DNA from: Lacinutrix neustonica
GTDB lineage: Bacteria > Bacteroidota > Bacteroidia > Flavobacteriales > Flavobacteriaceae
Assembly: GCF_026625145.1 (NCBI RefSeq)
Contig: NZ_CP113088.1
Coordinates: 2,707,501-2,771,500 of the forward strand
Length of the DNA stretch: 64,000 nt
Direction: 5' to 3'
The notes beneath the pieces are model-generated. The model saw only the letters and a list, made by a program, of their open reading frames with translations, was not told the origin of the DNA and did not search any database. The position numbers and the translations under genes are program-made. Of this stretch, positions 38,490 to 46,841 are shown piece by piece (position 1 is the stretch's first letter; every line of letters starts with the position of its first letter).

Positions 38490-39740
38490 ATGGCAAAACA
38501 GGTAATTATCATTGGGGGTGGCATTATAGGGTTGTGTTCAGCCTATTATCTTCAAAAAGCAGGACACAAGGTAACTATTGTTGATCAGTCTAACCTAGAT
38601 GCGGGTGCTTCTTACGTAAACGCTGGTTATTTATCACCAAGTCATCTTATGCCACTTTCTGCTCCCGGAGTCATGAAAAAAGGATTAAAGTGGATGTTCA
38701 ATTCTACAAGTCCGTTATACATAAAGCCACGTTTAAATATTGATTTTTTAAAATGGACCTTAGCTTTTAATAAATCGTGTAATGCTAATCATGTGCGTAA
38801 AGCGATTCCAGCTATTAAAAGTATGACACTTCTAAGTCAAAAATTATATGATGATATAAAGCAAAACGAAAATTTCACCTTTCATTTGGAGAAGAAAGGT
38901 TTGCTTATGTTATGCCAAACCGATAAAATGTTAGAGGAGGAAATTAAAACGGCAAATATAGCAAAGCGTGAAGGTTTAGAGGCTTCTGAAATTAGTTTAT
39001 CCGAATTAAAACAATTAGAGCCAAATATAGCCCTAAACGTAAAAGGGGCGACCTATTATAAGTGTGATTCCCATTCTACGCCACAAGAGTTTATGAGTGA
39101 AATGAAAGCGCATTTAAAAGCCATTGGGGTCTTGTTTTTAAGTAATGAACACGTTGAAGATTTAGAGTTCAATGACGGACTGCTTTCTTCAATAAAAACC
39201 AATAGGCAAGTGCTTAAATCTGACGAATTTGTTTTAGCAGCAGGATCATGGACCGCATTGTTAAGCAAAAAAATAGGACTAAAATTATTACTACAAGCAG
39301 GAAAAGGATATTGCATAAATGTGGAACGAAAAACAGGCATTACCATTCCCGCCATTTTAGCAGAAGCTAAAGTTGCCATAACACCAATGAACGGTTTTAC
39401 ACGTTTTGCTGGGACAATGGAAATAGCTGGTATTAATCAAGACATCAATGCCGCAAGAGTAGAAGCCATTGCTAATGCGACACATAATTACTATCCGAGA
39501 AATAGAACTAACAGCAAAAGAAAAGGCCAATGCAACTTCACGGATTGCGTCCAGTCTCACCAGATGGAATGCCTTATATTGGAAAATCTTTAAAATGCAA
39601 GAACCTTACCATTGCAACCGGTCATGCCATGATGGGGTGGAGTATGGCAACTGCAACAGGGCTTTTAGTTTCTGAAATTATTTCAGATAAAAAAACAAGT
39701 TTAGATATCAAAGCCTTTCACCCGAGACAGAACCTTTTAA
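38490..39740 (+). CDS. FAD-dependent D-hydroxyproline oxidase/dehydrogenase (DadA-like; three CCGG-type frameshifts)
   Basis: 415 residues after repair. N-terminal FAD-binding GGGIIGLCSAYYLQKAGH, internal LNVKGATYYKCDSHSTPQEF and C-terminal GLRPVSPDGMPYIG plus GHAMMGWSMATATG, which marks DadA/glycine-oxidase-type flavoenzymes. It would oxidise cis-4-hydroxy-D-proline to 1-pyrroline-4-hydroxy-2-carboxylate. Breaks: 39494-39500 (TATCCGAGAA for TATCCGGAA), 39538-39544 (TTCACGGATT for TTCCGGATT, ATSGLRPVSPDG) and 39721-39727 (CCCGAGACA for CCCGGACA), the last giving the true end FHPDRTF at the TAA 39738-39740, directly abutting the convergent DUF4407 gene. Confidence 0.9.
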
Positions 39741-40841
39741 TTAGAATAATTTTTGCTGTCCTTTATAAAAAGCATCCGCTTGTAATTGCATGAGTTCACG
39801 AGCTTTTTTACGTTTGTATTCGTATAACTCCTCTTCTTCGGCAAGATCTGTATAAACTCTATCATTGATAGCGAAATCGGCTTTAATGGCTAATTTCCGT
39901 TCCTGCACTTTTTGCTCTACTAAACTTTTTATGGCCGTTTCCTGATCTTCTAATTTAAAATCATATTCACCCTTAGGGGATAATAGTTTGGCAAAAATAG
40001 GAGAGGTTTCAATAGCTAAGAATAATAGGAAAATAAAGAATGAGGGTAGCCAGGGTAATGTTCCTAAAGCAGTAACTCTAGCCATTAACCCATCAAAGCC
40101 ATCAATAATAGGCTGTGTTGTGGTGACTTGTGCATCATAATTTGCCTTAAGTTGTGCTAGCGCTGTTTCAGTAGTTGCTATTTTTGCGGCGTTAGCTTCT
40201 TTTAGCGCTTGTAGTTCGGCTAAAGCGGCATCGTGCTTATCACGCTTTTCTTTGTAAACGGGCCCTTTTCCTAATCGTTTGGTGCCCGCTGTACCTTCGG
40301 CCTCTTGAATATAGGTGCCGTAAAGCGCATTTACTTCGGCTTCTTTGGTAGTGACTTCATTTTGTAAAGCCATAATATCCTGTTTAAGGGCTTCTGTTTT
40401 AGGCGTAAATTGAAGCGCAATTTGATCCTGATTAGCCAGTGTTAACTCGTTTTTTTGTTCCAGTAAAACCTGATTGATTTCTTTTTCAAAAATCTTTAGT
40501 TCTAAGGGCTTTGAAATCACCACAGCAATTATAAGCGCTAATAGTAATCTCGGTGTGGCCTGTATAATTTCGTCTACAAAATGGTCTCTTTTTTTTATGG
40601 TGGACACAATAAAGCGGTCTAAATTAAAAATGAGTAAGCCCCAAACAAATCCAAAACCAATGGAAGCAAAGAGATTGTCAAACACAGTATAGAGCGCATA
40701 ACTAGAAGCAATAAAAGCCATTAAGGCGGTAAAAAACACCGTAGCGCCAATGCCTGCATATTTATTTTGTTCGCCTATGGCGCTATTTTTTAAGATATCG
40801 GTATCTGCACCAGAGCAAATAATGAAGAATTGTTTTAGCAT
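39741..40841 (-). CDS. DUF4407 domain-containing membrane protein
   Basis: 366 residues matching the DUF4407 family: two membrane helices at the N-terminus (VFFTALMAFIASSYALYTVF and GFVWGLLIFNLDRFIVSTIK), a third near residue 95, a long coiled coil of about 130 residues (EINQVLLEQKNELTLANQDQ onward) exposed to the periplasm, a fourth helix (WLPSFFIFLLFLAIETSPIF) and a cytoplasmic charged tail. The LFNLDRFIV signature is characteristic. Function unknown. Converges on the D-hydroxyproline oxidase with no intergenic base. Confidence 0.85.
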   Translation of the reverse strand: MLKQFFIICSGADTDILKNSAIGEQNKYAGIGATVFFTALMAFIASSYALYTVFDNLFASIGFGFVWGLLIFNLDRFIVSTIKKRDHFVDEIIQATPRLLLALIIAVVISKPLELKIFEKEINQVLLEQKNELTLANQDQIALQFTPKTEALKQDIMALQNEVTTKEAEVNALYGTYIQEAEGTAGTKRLGKGPVYKEKRDKHDAALAELQALKEANAAKIATTETALAQLKANYDAQVTTTQPIIDGFDGLMARVTALGTLPWLPSFFIFLLFLAIETSPIFAKLLSPKGEYDFKLEDQETAIKSLVEQKVQERKLAIKADFAINDRVYTDLAEEEELYEYKRKKARELMQLQADAFYKGQQKLF

Positions 40842-40920
40842 AATTAGAATAGATTTGATTGATGATGTGACTATTAGAACGCTAGAGGGTAAGGTTTGTT
40901 ACATTATTTAACAAAAAAAT

Positions 40921-40944
40921 GCCTCTATGTTGAGGCTTTTTTTT
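40921..40944. terminator. Terminator between the M56 peptidase and DUF4407 genes
   Basis: GCCTC / GAGGC hairpin with a six-base loop, flanked by an A7 tract on the left and a T8 tract on the right, so it can work in both directions; it ends the BlaI/M56 transcript that comes from the right. Confidence 0.8.
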
Positions 40945-40963
40945 AAACTAAGGTGGACTATTC

Positions 40964-43498
40964 TTAGTCTACCAAGCTTCCATTAACCGTCTTCATTCCT
41001 TTTTTAGATAAATGAACTGTAGATTTCCCATTGATAGTACTCATGGAGACATTGAGTTTAGGGTGGTCTTTTATTAATGCAATGGCTTTTTCTTCAGAGA
41101 TTTTTTCTCCTTCGTAAAAGAAGGCGCTTCCGTTTGCTTCCATGCCAACAAATTGCTCTGCTAATGGCTTACGATTTTGTTGCATCATTTGATGTCTTTC
41201 TTCTAGAGCTAATTTTCTTTGTTCTAATGCTTGTTTATGAGTTTTCATAAGTCTAGTCTGTTCTGCCCTAGCTTTTTTAAGATGTATCATGGCTAATCGC
41301 TGCGCTTCTAAGGCCTCTTTCCGGGCTTTTTTATGTCTGCTTTTATTTTCTTTCATCGCCTTTTCATGAGCTACCATTGCTAGTTTTTGAGATTCTATAG
41401 CCTTAGCTTGATGGTCATGAATAGCAGCTTGACCATTTATTACTGTGATTGGTTTTGTAGATAGGTGTACAGTAGATGTGCCATTATTTGTTTGCGTTGA
41501 AATATTTATGTTACTATTCGACTTCACGAGCTTTAAGGCCTCTTTAGATGAGATCGGGTCGTTATTATAGAAAAAATCAGCGTTTTTTGCAGCCATATTT
41601 TCAATGTGTTTCTTTGTAGAAATAGGTTGAGGTGGTGCTGGTGGCGGCGGAATATTAGAAGCTTTTCCTTTTATTACTTTTGGTGCTGGAGGAGGTGGTG
41701 GTGGTAAAATAGTTCCGTTGTTGTCAGTTACAAACCCATCTTTATTATAATAGGTCTTTTCACCATTATGAACCGTAAAATAATGAGACTCACCATTCTT
41801 AAGCATTTCATACCCGGACTCTACGCCCTTTGGGGTCTTTTTTATAATCTCATTTAATGTTAATTTCTTTCCTTTTTTATATTGGGGTGTTTTTGTTGGT
41901 GGTGGCGGTGGCGGTGGCAAATTAGAGTTAGCCTTGGCTTTCATGGCCTTATATTCGTTAATAGGTGCTGGTGGCGGTGGGGGCGGTGGTAGTGTTGATT
42001 TGTCTCCTGGTTTTACAATTGGCGAATTCGAGTAGTTAGGATTATTTTTATCGACTAATTTCATCGTAATTGGCGATAGCATGCTGTTGTTCTCTGTTGT
42101 GATATCTAATAATTGAATAACAGTGCCTAGAGCGACGCCTTGTAAAATGGTCTTGGCCGCAGTGTTTAATGCATGACCTTTAACAGACACTGGTGATTTA
42201 CCGGGGTATTGAAAAGTAAAAGAGATAATCTTTTCTCCTGTTGTAGTGGATAGTCTTAACGCTTCTATTCCCTTTTTAGAAAGATTCAATTCGCACTGGT
42301 CGCAAACAACGCCGTTAATAGTTAAAAGCAGCTCTTGGGATGCGCTATTGGAATATTCAGTTTTGTTTTCGATATATGCTTGTTCTGAAAGTTTAATTTT
42401 TAATAAATAATCTTTAGATATTATAGTCATTATGTTTTTTAAGAGACTAAAATCAACAGCACCTTTAGCTTCTATTTTCAGATCAGATTTTTTGCCTTGA
42501 GTAATGGTTTTGAAATCGTCATGTAAACGACTTAAAGTTGTTTGATTACCATTTAATATTAAATGCAATGGGTTCTGCTGAAGTTCTAGAGTAGGAATGC
42601 TATAATTAACTTCCGGCAAAACATGCTTTTCTACTTCTTTTGTACTGCTGAAACTAAAGAGTAATCCACCCAATAGTGGCAGCAATAATAAACTTCTAAG
42701 CCATATGGCTTTTCTTGAGGTTTTTGTTTTCATAATTGTAAATCGTTTTTTGATTAATGAATAATTTATAGCATTTGCCAATTCCGGTTCTGTGGCATGT
42801 GATGAGAATGCCAATAGCATGTTTTGGTAAGTTGATGAGTCTGTACCTTGTTTTAAAACCGCTTCGTCTGCTAAAAACTCGTGGTTTAGTTTAATGTCTT
42901 TTTTAATATAATACAGTAGTGGATTAAACCAAAAGAGTACTTGTAATAATTCTATAAACAGCACATCTAAACTGTGCTTTTGTTTGGCGTGTGTTGCCTC
43001 ATGTAATAATACTTCCTGCGGAATGGCATTGGTTTTAAACTTTATTTTATTTAAAAAGATGTAACTGAAAAATGTATGCGGCGAGACCAAATCTTGTAAT
43101 AGAACAGTAATAAAATTCCCGTGATTTTGCTTTTCGTTTTTGTTGATTTTTGAAAATATTCTGAAGAGATTAATTCCGAATTTTATTCCGAATAATAAAG
43201 CACCCAAACCGTATAGACTCCATAGTAGGGTTGGTAAATAGTTAATTGGTGCTTCAACAGGTGCATCGACTGGCTCAAGGTTTAGGGCAAGAGAATTGTC
43301 TACTTGAAAATAGCTAAAAGCAATTGTTGGTTCTACATATTTTATAAAGGTGATAAATGGAATCGCAAAGGAAACGACTAATGCCGCTAATAAATAATAA
43401 CGTTTAAAGTGATGCATCTTTTCGCGTTCTAGCAATAGCTTATAAAACACTATAAAAATAGCGAGACAAGCAGTCGATTTTAAAAGGATCAATAGCAT
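40964..43498 (-). CDS. BlaR1/M56-family membrane metallopeptidase with proline-rich and repeated C-terminal domains
   Basis: 844 residues. Four membrane helices in the first 300 residues, zinc motif HEATH at 166-170 with ELLQVLFWFNPL and the third ligand in NHEFLADEAVL, which is the BlaR1 type of antirepressor protease. The extracytoplasmic part contains four proline stretches (PPPPPPAP type) and charged heptad-like helices (AIESQKLAMVAHEKAMKENK, ARKEALEAQRLAMIHLKKAR). Two copies of a 45-residue repeat, FFYNNDPISSKEALKLVKSN and FFYEGEKISEEKAIALIKDH, each ending STVHLS, close the protein. It follows a BlaI-type repressor by two bases. Signal unknown: no beta-lactamase is nearby. Confidence 0.85.
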   Translation of the reverse strand: MLLILLKSTACLAIFIVFYKLLLEREKMHHFKRYYLLAALVVSFAIPFITFIKYVEPTIAFSYFQVDNSLALNLEPVDAPVEAPINYLPTLLWSLYGLGALLFGIKFGINLFRIFSKINKNEKQNHGNFITVLLQDLVSPHTFFSYIFLNKIKFKTNAIPQEVLLHEATHAKQKHSLDVLFIELLQVLFWFNPLLYYIKKDIKLNHEFLADEAVLKQGTDSSTYQNMLLAFSSHATEPELANAINYSLIKKRFTIMKTKTSRKAIWLRSLLLLPLLGGLLFSFSSTKEVEKHVLPEVNYSIPTLELQQNPLHLILNGNQTTLSRLHDDFKTITQGKKSDLKIEAKGAVDFSLLKNIMTIISKDYLLKIKLSEQAYIENKTEYSNSASQELLLTINGVVCDQCELNLSKKGIEALRLSTTTGEKIISFTFQYPGKSPVSVKGHALNTAAKTILQGVALGTVIQLLDITTENNSMLSPITMKLVDKNNPNYSNSPIVKPGDKSTLPPPPPPPAPINEYKAMKAKANSNLPPPPPPPTKTPQYKKGKKLTLNEIIKKTPKGVESGYEMLKNGESHYFTVHNGEKTYYNKDGFVTDNNGTILPPPPPPAPKVIKGKASNIPPPPAPPQPISTKKHIENMAAKNADFFYNNDPISSKEALKLVKSNSNINISTQTNNGTSTVHLSTKPITVINGQAAIHDHQAKAIESQKLAMVAHEKAMKENKSRHKKARKEALEAQRLAMIHLKKARAEQTRLMKTHKQALEQRKLALEERHQMMQQNRKPLAEQFVGMEANGSAFFYEGEKISEEKAIALIKDHPKLNVSMSTINGKSTVHLSKKGMKTVNGSLVD

Positions 43499-43500
43499 AA

Positions 43501-43866
43501 TTACTTATTTTTAATTTCGTTAGCAATAATGGCTTGTAAATCTTCCAATTCTGCTTTGGTTAAATTGGTTTCTTTAGTGAAAAAAGAAGCAAATTGTGAG
43601 CTACTGTCATTAAAAAAGTTTTTTATGAGCCCGTTAACGTGCTTCGAGAAATAGTCTTTCTTTTTAACCAAAGGGAAATATTCGCGTGAATTACCGTATT
43701 TTTTATGGTCTATAAAACCTTTGTCAGCCATACGTTTTAAAAGGGTAGCTACAGTTGTATTTGCTGGCTTAGGCTCGGATAGGCGTCGAGCAGGTCTTTC
43801 ATAAAGGCGCGATCTAGTTTCCGAGAGGTGACTCATTAATTCTTCTTCAGTTTTCGATAATTTCAT
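43501..43866 (-). CDS. BlaI/MecI/CopY-family repressor (two mutually compensating frameshifts)
   Basis: 121 residues, winged-helix repressor cleaved by the neighbouring M56 protease in this type of system. Start MKLSKTEEELMSHL and middle PKPANTTVATLLKRMADKG are canonical, but residues 15-34 read as an Arg/Ser-rich nonsense stretch. In the shifted frame the same bases give KLDRAFMKDLLDAYP, the family sequence. On the coding strand CTCTCGGAAA at 43820-43826 should be CTCCGGAAA (or CTCTGGAAA) and TATCCGAGC at 43773-43779 should be TATCCGGAGC; the two errors cancel, so the frame stays open but helix 1 is garbled as given. Confidence 0.88.
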   Translation of the reverse strand: MKLSKTEEELMSHLSETRSRLYERPARRLSEPKPANTTVATLLKRMADKGFIDHKKYGNSREYFPLVKKKDYFSKHVNGLIKNFFNDSSSQFASFFTKETNLTKAELEDLQAIIANEIKNK

Positions 43867-44047
43867 AGTCTACATTATGAGAGCGTTCTCTACAAATGTA
43901 GAATAAATATTTTGTTCTACAAACATAGAGCTACTTTTTTTTAAATTTTTTAATCTAAGTTAATCAGCAAGGTTGTTAAAGCGTTGTGGGTCTTGCGCTC
44001 ATAACGTTGGTTTTATGATTTAAATGAGGGAGCAGAAAGGTCTCGTG

Positions 44048-44911
44048 CTATTTCAGTTGTCTTGAGCGTAAACTCTCAATAACCACTGTGGAAAGGATTA
44101 ATAACCCGCCAAAAAAGGTGTTCCAGGTGGGGATTTCATTCAAAAATAAAAAGGCAATGATGATACCAAAAATGGGTTGCGTACTTCCTATAATACTTGC
44201 AGTACTCACTTTAAAATGTTTTAAACTTTGAACAAAAAGCGTATGCCCAATAGCCGTAGTTACTAGTGCTAAGAGAATAATATAGGGGAATTGTGTTGTA
44301 ATGTTCGATGTTTCAAAAAGAAATAACACAGGAACCAAAACAATACTCATAATTACCAATTGATAAAACATTAAACTGCTGCCATGATATCTTGAAACGT
44401 ATTGTTTGAGTATTAAAATACGTAGGGCATAACACAAGGCAGAAAATAAACCAAATAGTATGCCTCTTACGGCGTCACTCTCAAAATTTAATTCGGGAGA
44501 GAGGATGTAAATCCCTAAAAGTACCATCGCCCCTAAAATAAGGTGCATGTAATCTAGCTTAGTTCTTAAAAAAAAGGGTTCTAATAATGCGGTCATAATT
44601 GGAAACGTGAACAATGATAGCATACCAATAGCGACGCTTGAGAGTTGCAGCGCATAAAAATAGGTGATCCAATGCGATGCCATAAACAGGGCGCTTAGTA
44701 TAAATGCACCCAAGTCTTTTTTAGATTCTATCCTTAGATTTATGTTTTTGAATTTACAAAAAAGGAGCAAAAGCACCATCGCCAAAGCACTACGCCACCA
44801 AATGGTTACTGGTGCGGGCATGTCTATATACCTACCTAAAGCGCCGGAGGTACTTATTAAAAGTGTCGCAAACGTCAATTCTAAAACATGCTTAAGGTGT
44901 TGGTTTTTCAT
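44048..44911 (-). CDS. EamA/DMT-family transporter
   Basis: 287 residues with ten hydrophobic segments in the two-fold EamA arrangement (5+5). First repeat begins ELTFATLLISTSGALGRYI; the second contains VRGILFGLFSALCYALRILI and ends in TQPIFGIIIAFLFLNEIPTW. Drug/metabolite exporter family; substrate unknown. Monocistronic; it lies between the repressor gene and the M20 peptidase on the same strand with roughly 180-base gaps on both sides. No frame break. Confidence 0.88.
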   Translation of the reverse strand: MKNQHLKHVLELTFATLLISTSGALGRYIDMPAPVTIWWRSALAMVLLLLFCKFKNINLRIESKKDLGAFILSALFMASHWITYFYALQLSSVAIGMLSLFTFPIMTALLEPFFLRTKLDYMHLILGAMVLLGIYILSPELNFESDAVRGILFGLFSALCYALRILILKQYVSRYHGSSLMFYQLVIMSIVLVPVLFLFETSNITTQFPYIILLALVTTAIGHTLFVQSLKHFKVSTASIIGSTQPIFGIIIAFLFLNEIPTWNTFFGGLLILSTVVIESLRSRQLK

Positions 44912-45096
44912 TTAATCCTGGTTTGCGATAGCGGTTGTAGCGGCATCCTTTTTTGCAACGCTCTGTGTTGTTAAACTCTTTTTATAAAAACCACTATTTT
45001 AATAGGTTATGGGTAGCTTTACAAAAAAGATACAGTGGAAGACGCGACCTACTTAAACGTAATAACAAAAAGTATAAGTAGGATTCCGCCCAACTA

Positions 45097-46485
45097 TTAT
45101 TTAAAAAGTTGTGTAAAATGTTTGTAAAACCCTGGAATGGTTTCGATGCCCTTTAGGTAATTCCAAATTCCAAAATGCTCGTTTGGCGAATGAATAGCAT
45201 CGCTATCTAAACCAAAGCCCATTAAAATAGTCTTGCTTTTTAATTCCTTTTCAAATAAAGAGACAATAGGAATACTACCACCGCTACGTTGTGGAATAGG
45301 TGTTTTGCCAAAGGTATCTTCATAAGCTTTACTTGCGGCTTCATAACCTATACTATCTATTGGTGTGACATAACCTTGACCGCCATGATGCGGATTCACC
45401 TTTACTTTAACCCCTTTGGGCGCAATACTTTCAAAGTGTTTTTTAAACAACGCCGTAATGGTTTCCCAATCTTGATTGGGCACCAAACGCATAGAGATTT
45501 TAGCATACGCTTTACTGGCAATCACTGTTTTTGCACCTTCTCCGGTATAACCGCCCCAAATACCATTTACGTCTAGTGTTGGTCTAATAGAGTTACGCTC
45601 ATTTGTGGTGTACCCTGCTTCACCATAAACCGCATCAATATCTAATGCTTTTTTATAATTTTCTAATGAAAACGGTGCTTTTGCCATTTGTGCACGCTCT
45701 TCTTTAGACAGTTCTTCTACATTGTCGTAGAAACCGGGAATGGTAATGTGATTGTTTTCATCTTGAAGGGAGGCAATCATTTTGGTTAACACATTTATAG
45801 GATTCGCAACGGCGCCTCCATATAAACCGGAGTGTAAGTCACGATTGGGTCCAGTAACTTCGACTTCAACATAACTCAAGCCGCGTAAACCAGTAGTAAT
45901 TGATGGCACGTCTTTGGCAATCATGCCGGTGTCACTAATTAAAATAACATCGTTACTTAATTTTTCTTGATTTTCTTTGACGTATTTGGCTAAGTTTACG
46001 CTACCAACTTCCTCTTCTCCTTCAATCATGAATTTAACGTTACACGGTAACTGGTTTTGGGTCGTCATAAACTCCAAAGCCTTCACATGCATATACATTT
46101 GCCCCTTGTCATCACACGCACCACGAGCGAAAATAGCACCTTCAGGGTGTGCTTCGGTGGCTTTTATTACAGGCTCAAAAGGTGGTGAATCCCATAAATT
46201 AATAGGATCTGGTGGTTGTACATCGTAATGTCCGTAAACGAGAACGGTTGGTAGGTTTTTATCGATAATTTTTTCACCGTAAATAATGGGGTAGCCATCG
46301 GTTTCACAAAGTTCTACGGTATCGCACCCCGCTTTTTTTAAACTGTCCATCACAACTTCGGCTGTTTTAATGACGTCTTTTTTATAAGCAGAATCGGCGC
46401 TAATCGACGGAATTTTAAGGAGTTCGATGAGCTCATTTAAGAATCTGTCTTTATGTTCTTGAATGTACGATTGAATGTTTTGCAT
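45097..46485 (-). CDS. M20-family dipeptidase
   Basis: 462 residues, the length of M20 dipeptidases/carnosinase-like enzymes. Metal-binding VYGHYDVQPPDP near residue 83-95 (His and Asp), RGACDDKGQMYMHVKA near 118 (bridging Asp), EGEEEVGS near 155 (general base Glu and ligand) and a C-terminal ligand His in SDAIHSPNEHFGI. Cleaves dipeptides in the cytoplasm. No signal peptide. Starts about 100 bases before the tRNA and reads away from it. No frame break. Confidence 0.93.
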   Translation of the reverse strand: MQNIQSYIQEHKDRFLNELIELLKIPSISADSAYKKDVIKTAEVVMDSLKKAGCDTVELCETDGYPIIYGEKIIDKNLPTVLVYGHYDVQPPDPINLWDSPPFEPVIKATEAHPEGAIFARGACDDKGQMYMHVKALEFMTTQNQLPCNVKFMIEGEEEVGSVNLAKYVKENQEKLSNDVILISDTGMIAKDVPSITTGLRGLSYVEVEVTGPNRDLHSGLYGGAVANPINVLTKMIASLQDENNHITIPGFYDNVEELSKEERAQMAKAPFSLENYKKALDIDAVYGEAGYTTNERNSIRPTLDVNGIWGGYTGEGAKTVIASKAYAKISMRLVPNQDWETITALFKKHFESIAPKGVKVKVNPHHGGQGYVTPIDSIGYEAASKAYEDTFGKTPIPQRSGGSIPIVSLFEKELKSKTILMGFGLDSDAIHSPNEHFGIWNYLKGIETIPGFYKHFTQLFK

Positions 46486-46548
46486 GCTTTATTTTTTGAA
46501 TTTGAGTAAAAGTACAAAAAGACCTAAACTTTTTCTATAAAAGTATTG

Positions 46549-46577
46549 TTTGAATATTGAAACTATTTGTATATTTG
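46549..46577 (+). promoter_or_regulatory. Bacteroidota-type promoter of tRNA-Leu
   Basis: TTTG at 46549-46552, 17-base spacer, TATATTTG at 46570-46577, ten bases before the tRNA. It is an almost ideal -33/-7 pair for the Bacteroidota primary sigma factor. Confidence 0.8.
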
Positions 46578-46587
46578 CACCTCTTTT

Positions 46588-46669
46588 GCGGGCGTGGTGG
46601 AATTGGTAGACACGCTAGACTTAGGATCTAGTGCCGCGAGGTGTGAGAGTTCGAGTCTCTCCGCCCGTA
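46588..46669 (+). tRNA. tRNA-Leu (anticodon TAG)
   Basis: 82 bases with acceptor stem GCGGGCG / CGCCCGT and discriminator A; D-arm TGGTGGAATTGGTAGACAC, anticodon stem with loop around TAG (GACTTAGGATC), variable arm GTGCCGCGAGGTGT and T-arm with GTTCGAGTC. The extended variable arm fits a class II tRNA-Leu. The 3' CCA is not encoded. A terminator hairpin follows. Confidence 0.95.
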
Positions 46670-46680
46670 CAAACAAAGAT

Positions 46681-46711
46681 AAAAGCTAACTTTAACCGGT
46701 TAGCTTTTTTG
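46681..46711 (+). terminator. Terminator after tRNA-Leu
   Basis: AAAAGCTAAC / GTTAGCTTTT-type hairpin (46681-46709) with the CCGG-containing arm intact, followed by a T6 tract. It lies 12 bases after the tRNA. Confidence 0.8.
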
Positions 46712-46787
46712 GTTTTAGTTAGAATTTTATTGATTTTCATCGAGTAAAAAAAGTCCTGCGCTTAATAAGAACAACACTTAAAAAACA

Positions 46788-46815
46788 AAAGCCTCCTGCA
46801 TTGAGGAAGCTTTTT
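46788..46815 (-). terminator. Terminator after the alpha-amylase gene
   Basis: AAGCCTCCT / AGGAAGCTT imperfect hairpin flanked by A- and T-rich tracts, 27-54 bases beyond the stop codon at 46842 of the leftward sus operon. Confidence 0.6.
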
Positions 46816-46841
46816 ATTTCAAAAGGGCGCTTTAAAGAGGG

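Noticed and set aside
34898..39740. Real pseudogenisation of the hydroxyproline and maltose operons
   Set aside because: Apart from single-base shifts at CCGG-type sites the proteins are full length with all catalytic residues, and the operon overlaps are intact; decay would show substitutions and larger deletions.
41640..42000. Proline-codon repeats in the M56 gene as a tandem-repeat or CRISPR-like element
   Set aside because: They are short polyproline codon runs inside one coding region without regular spacing; no spacers or leader, and no CRISPR array exists in the window.
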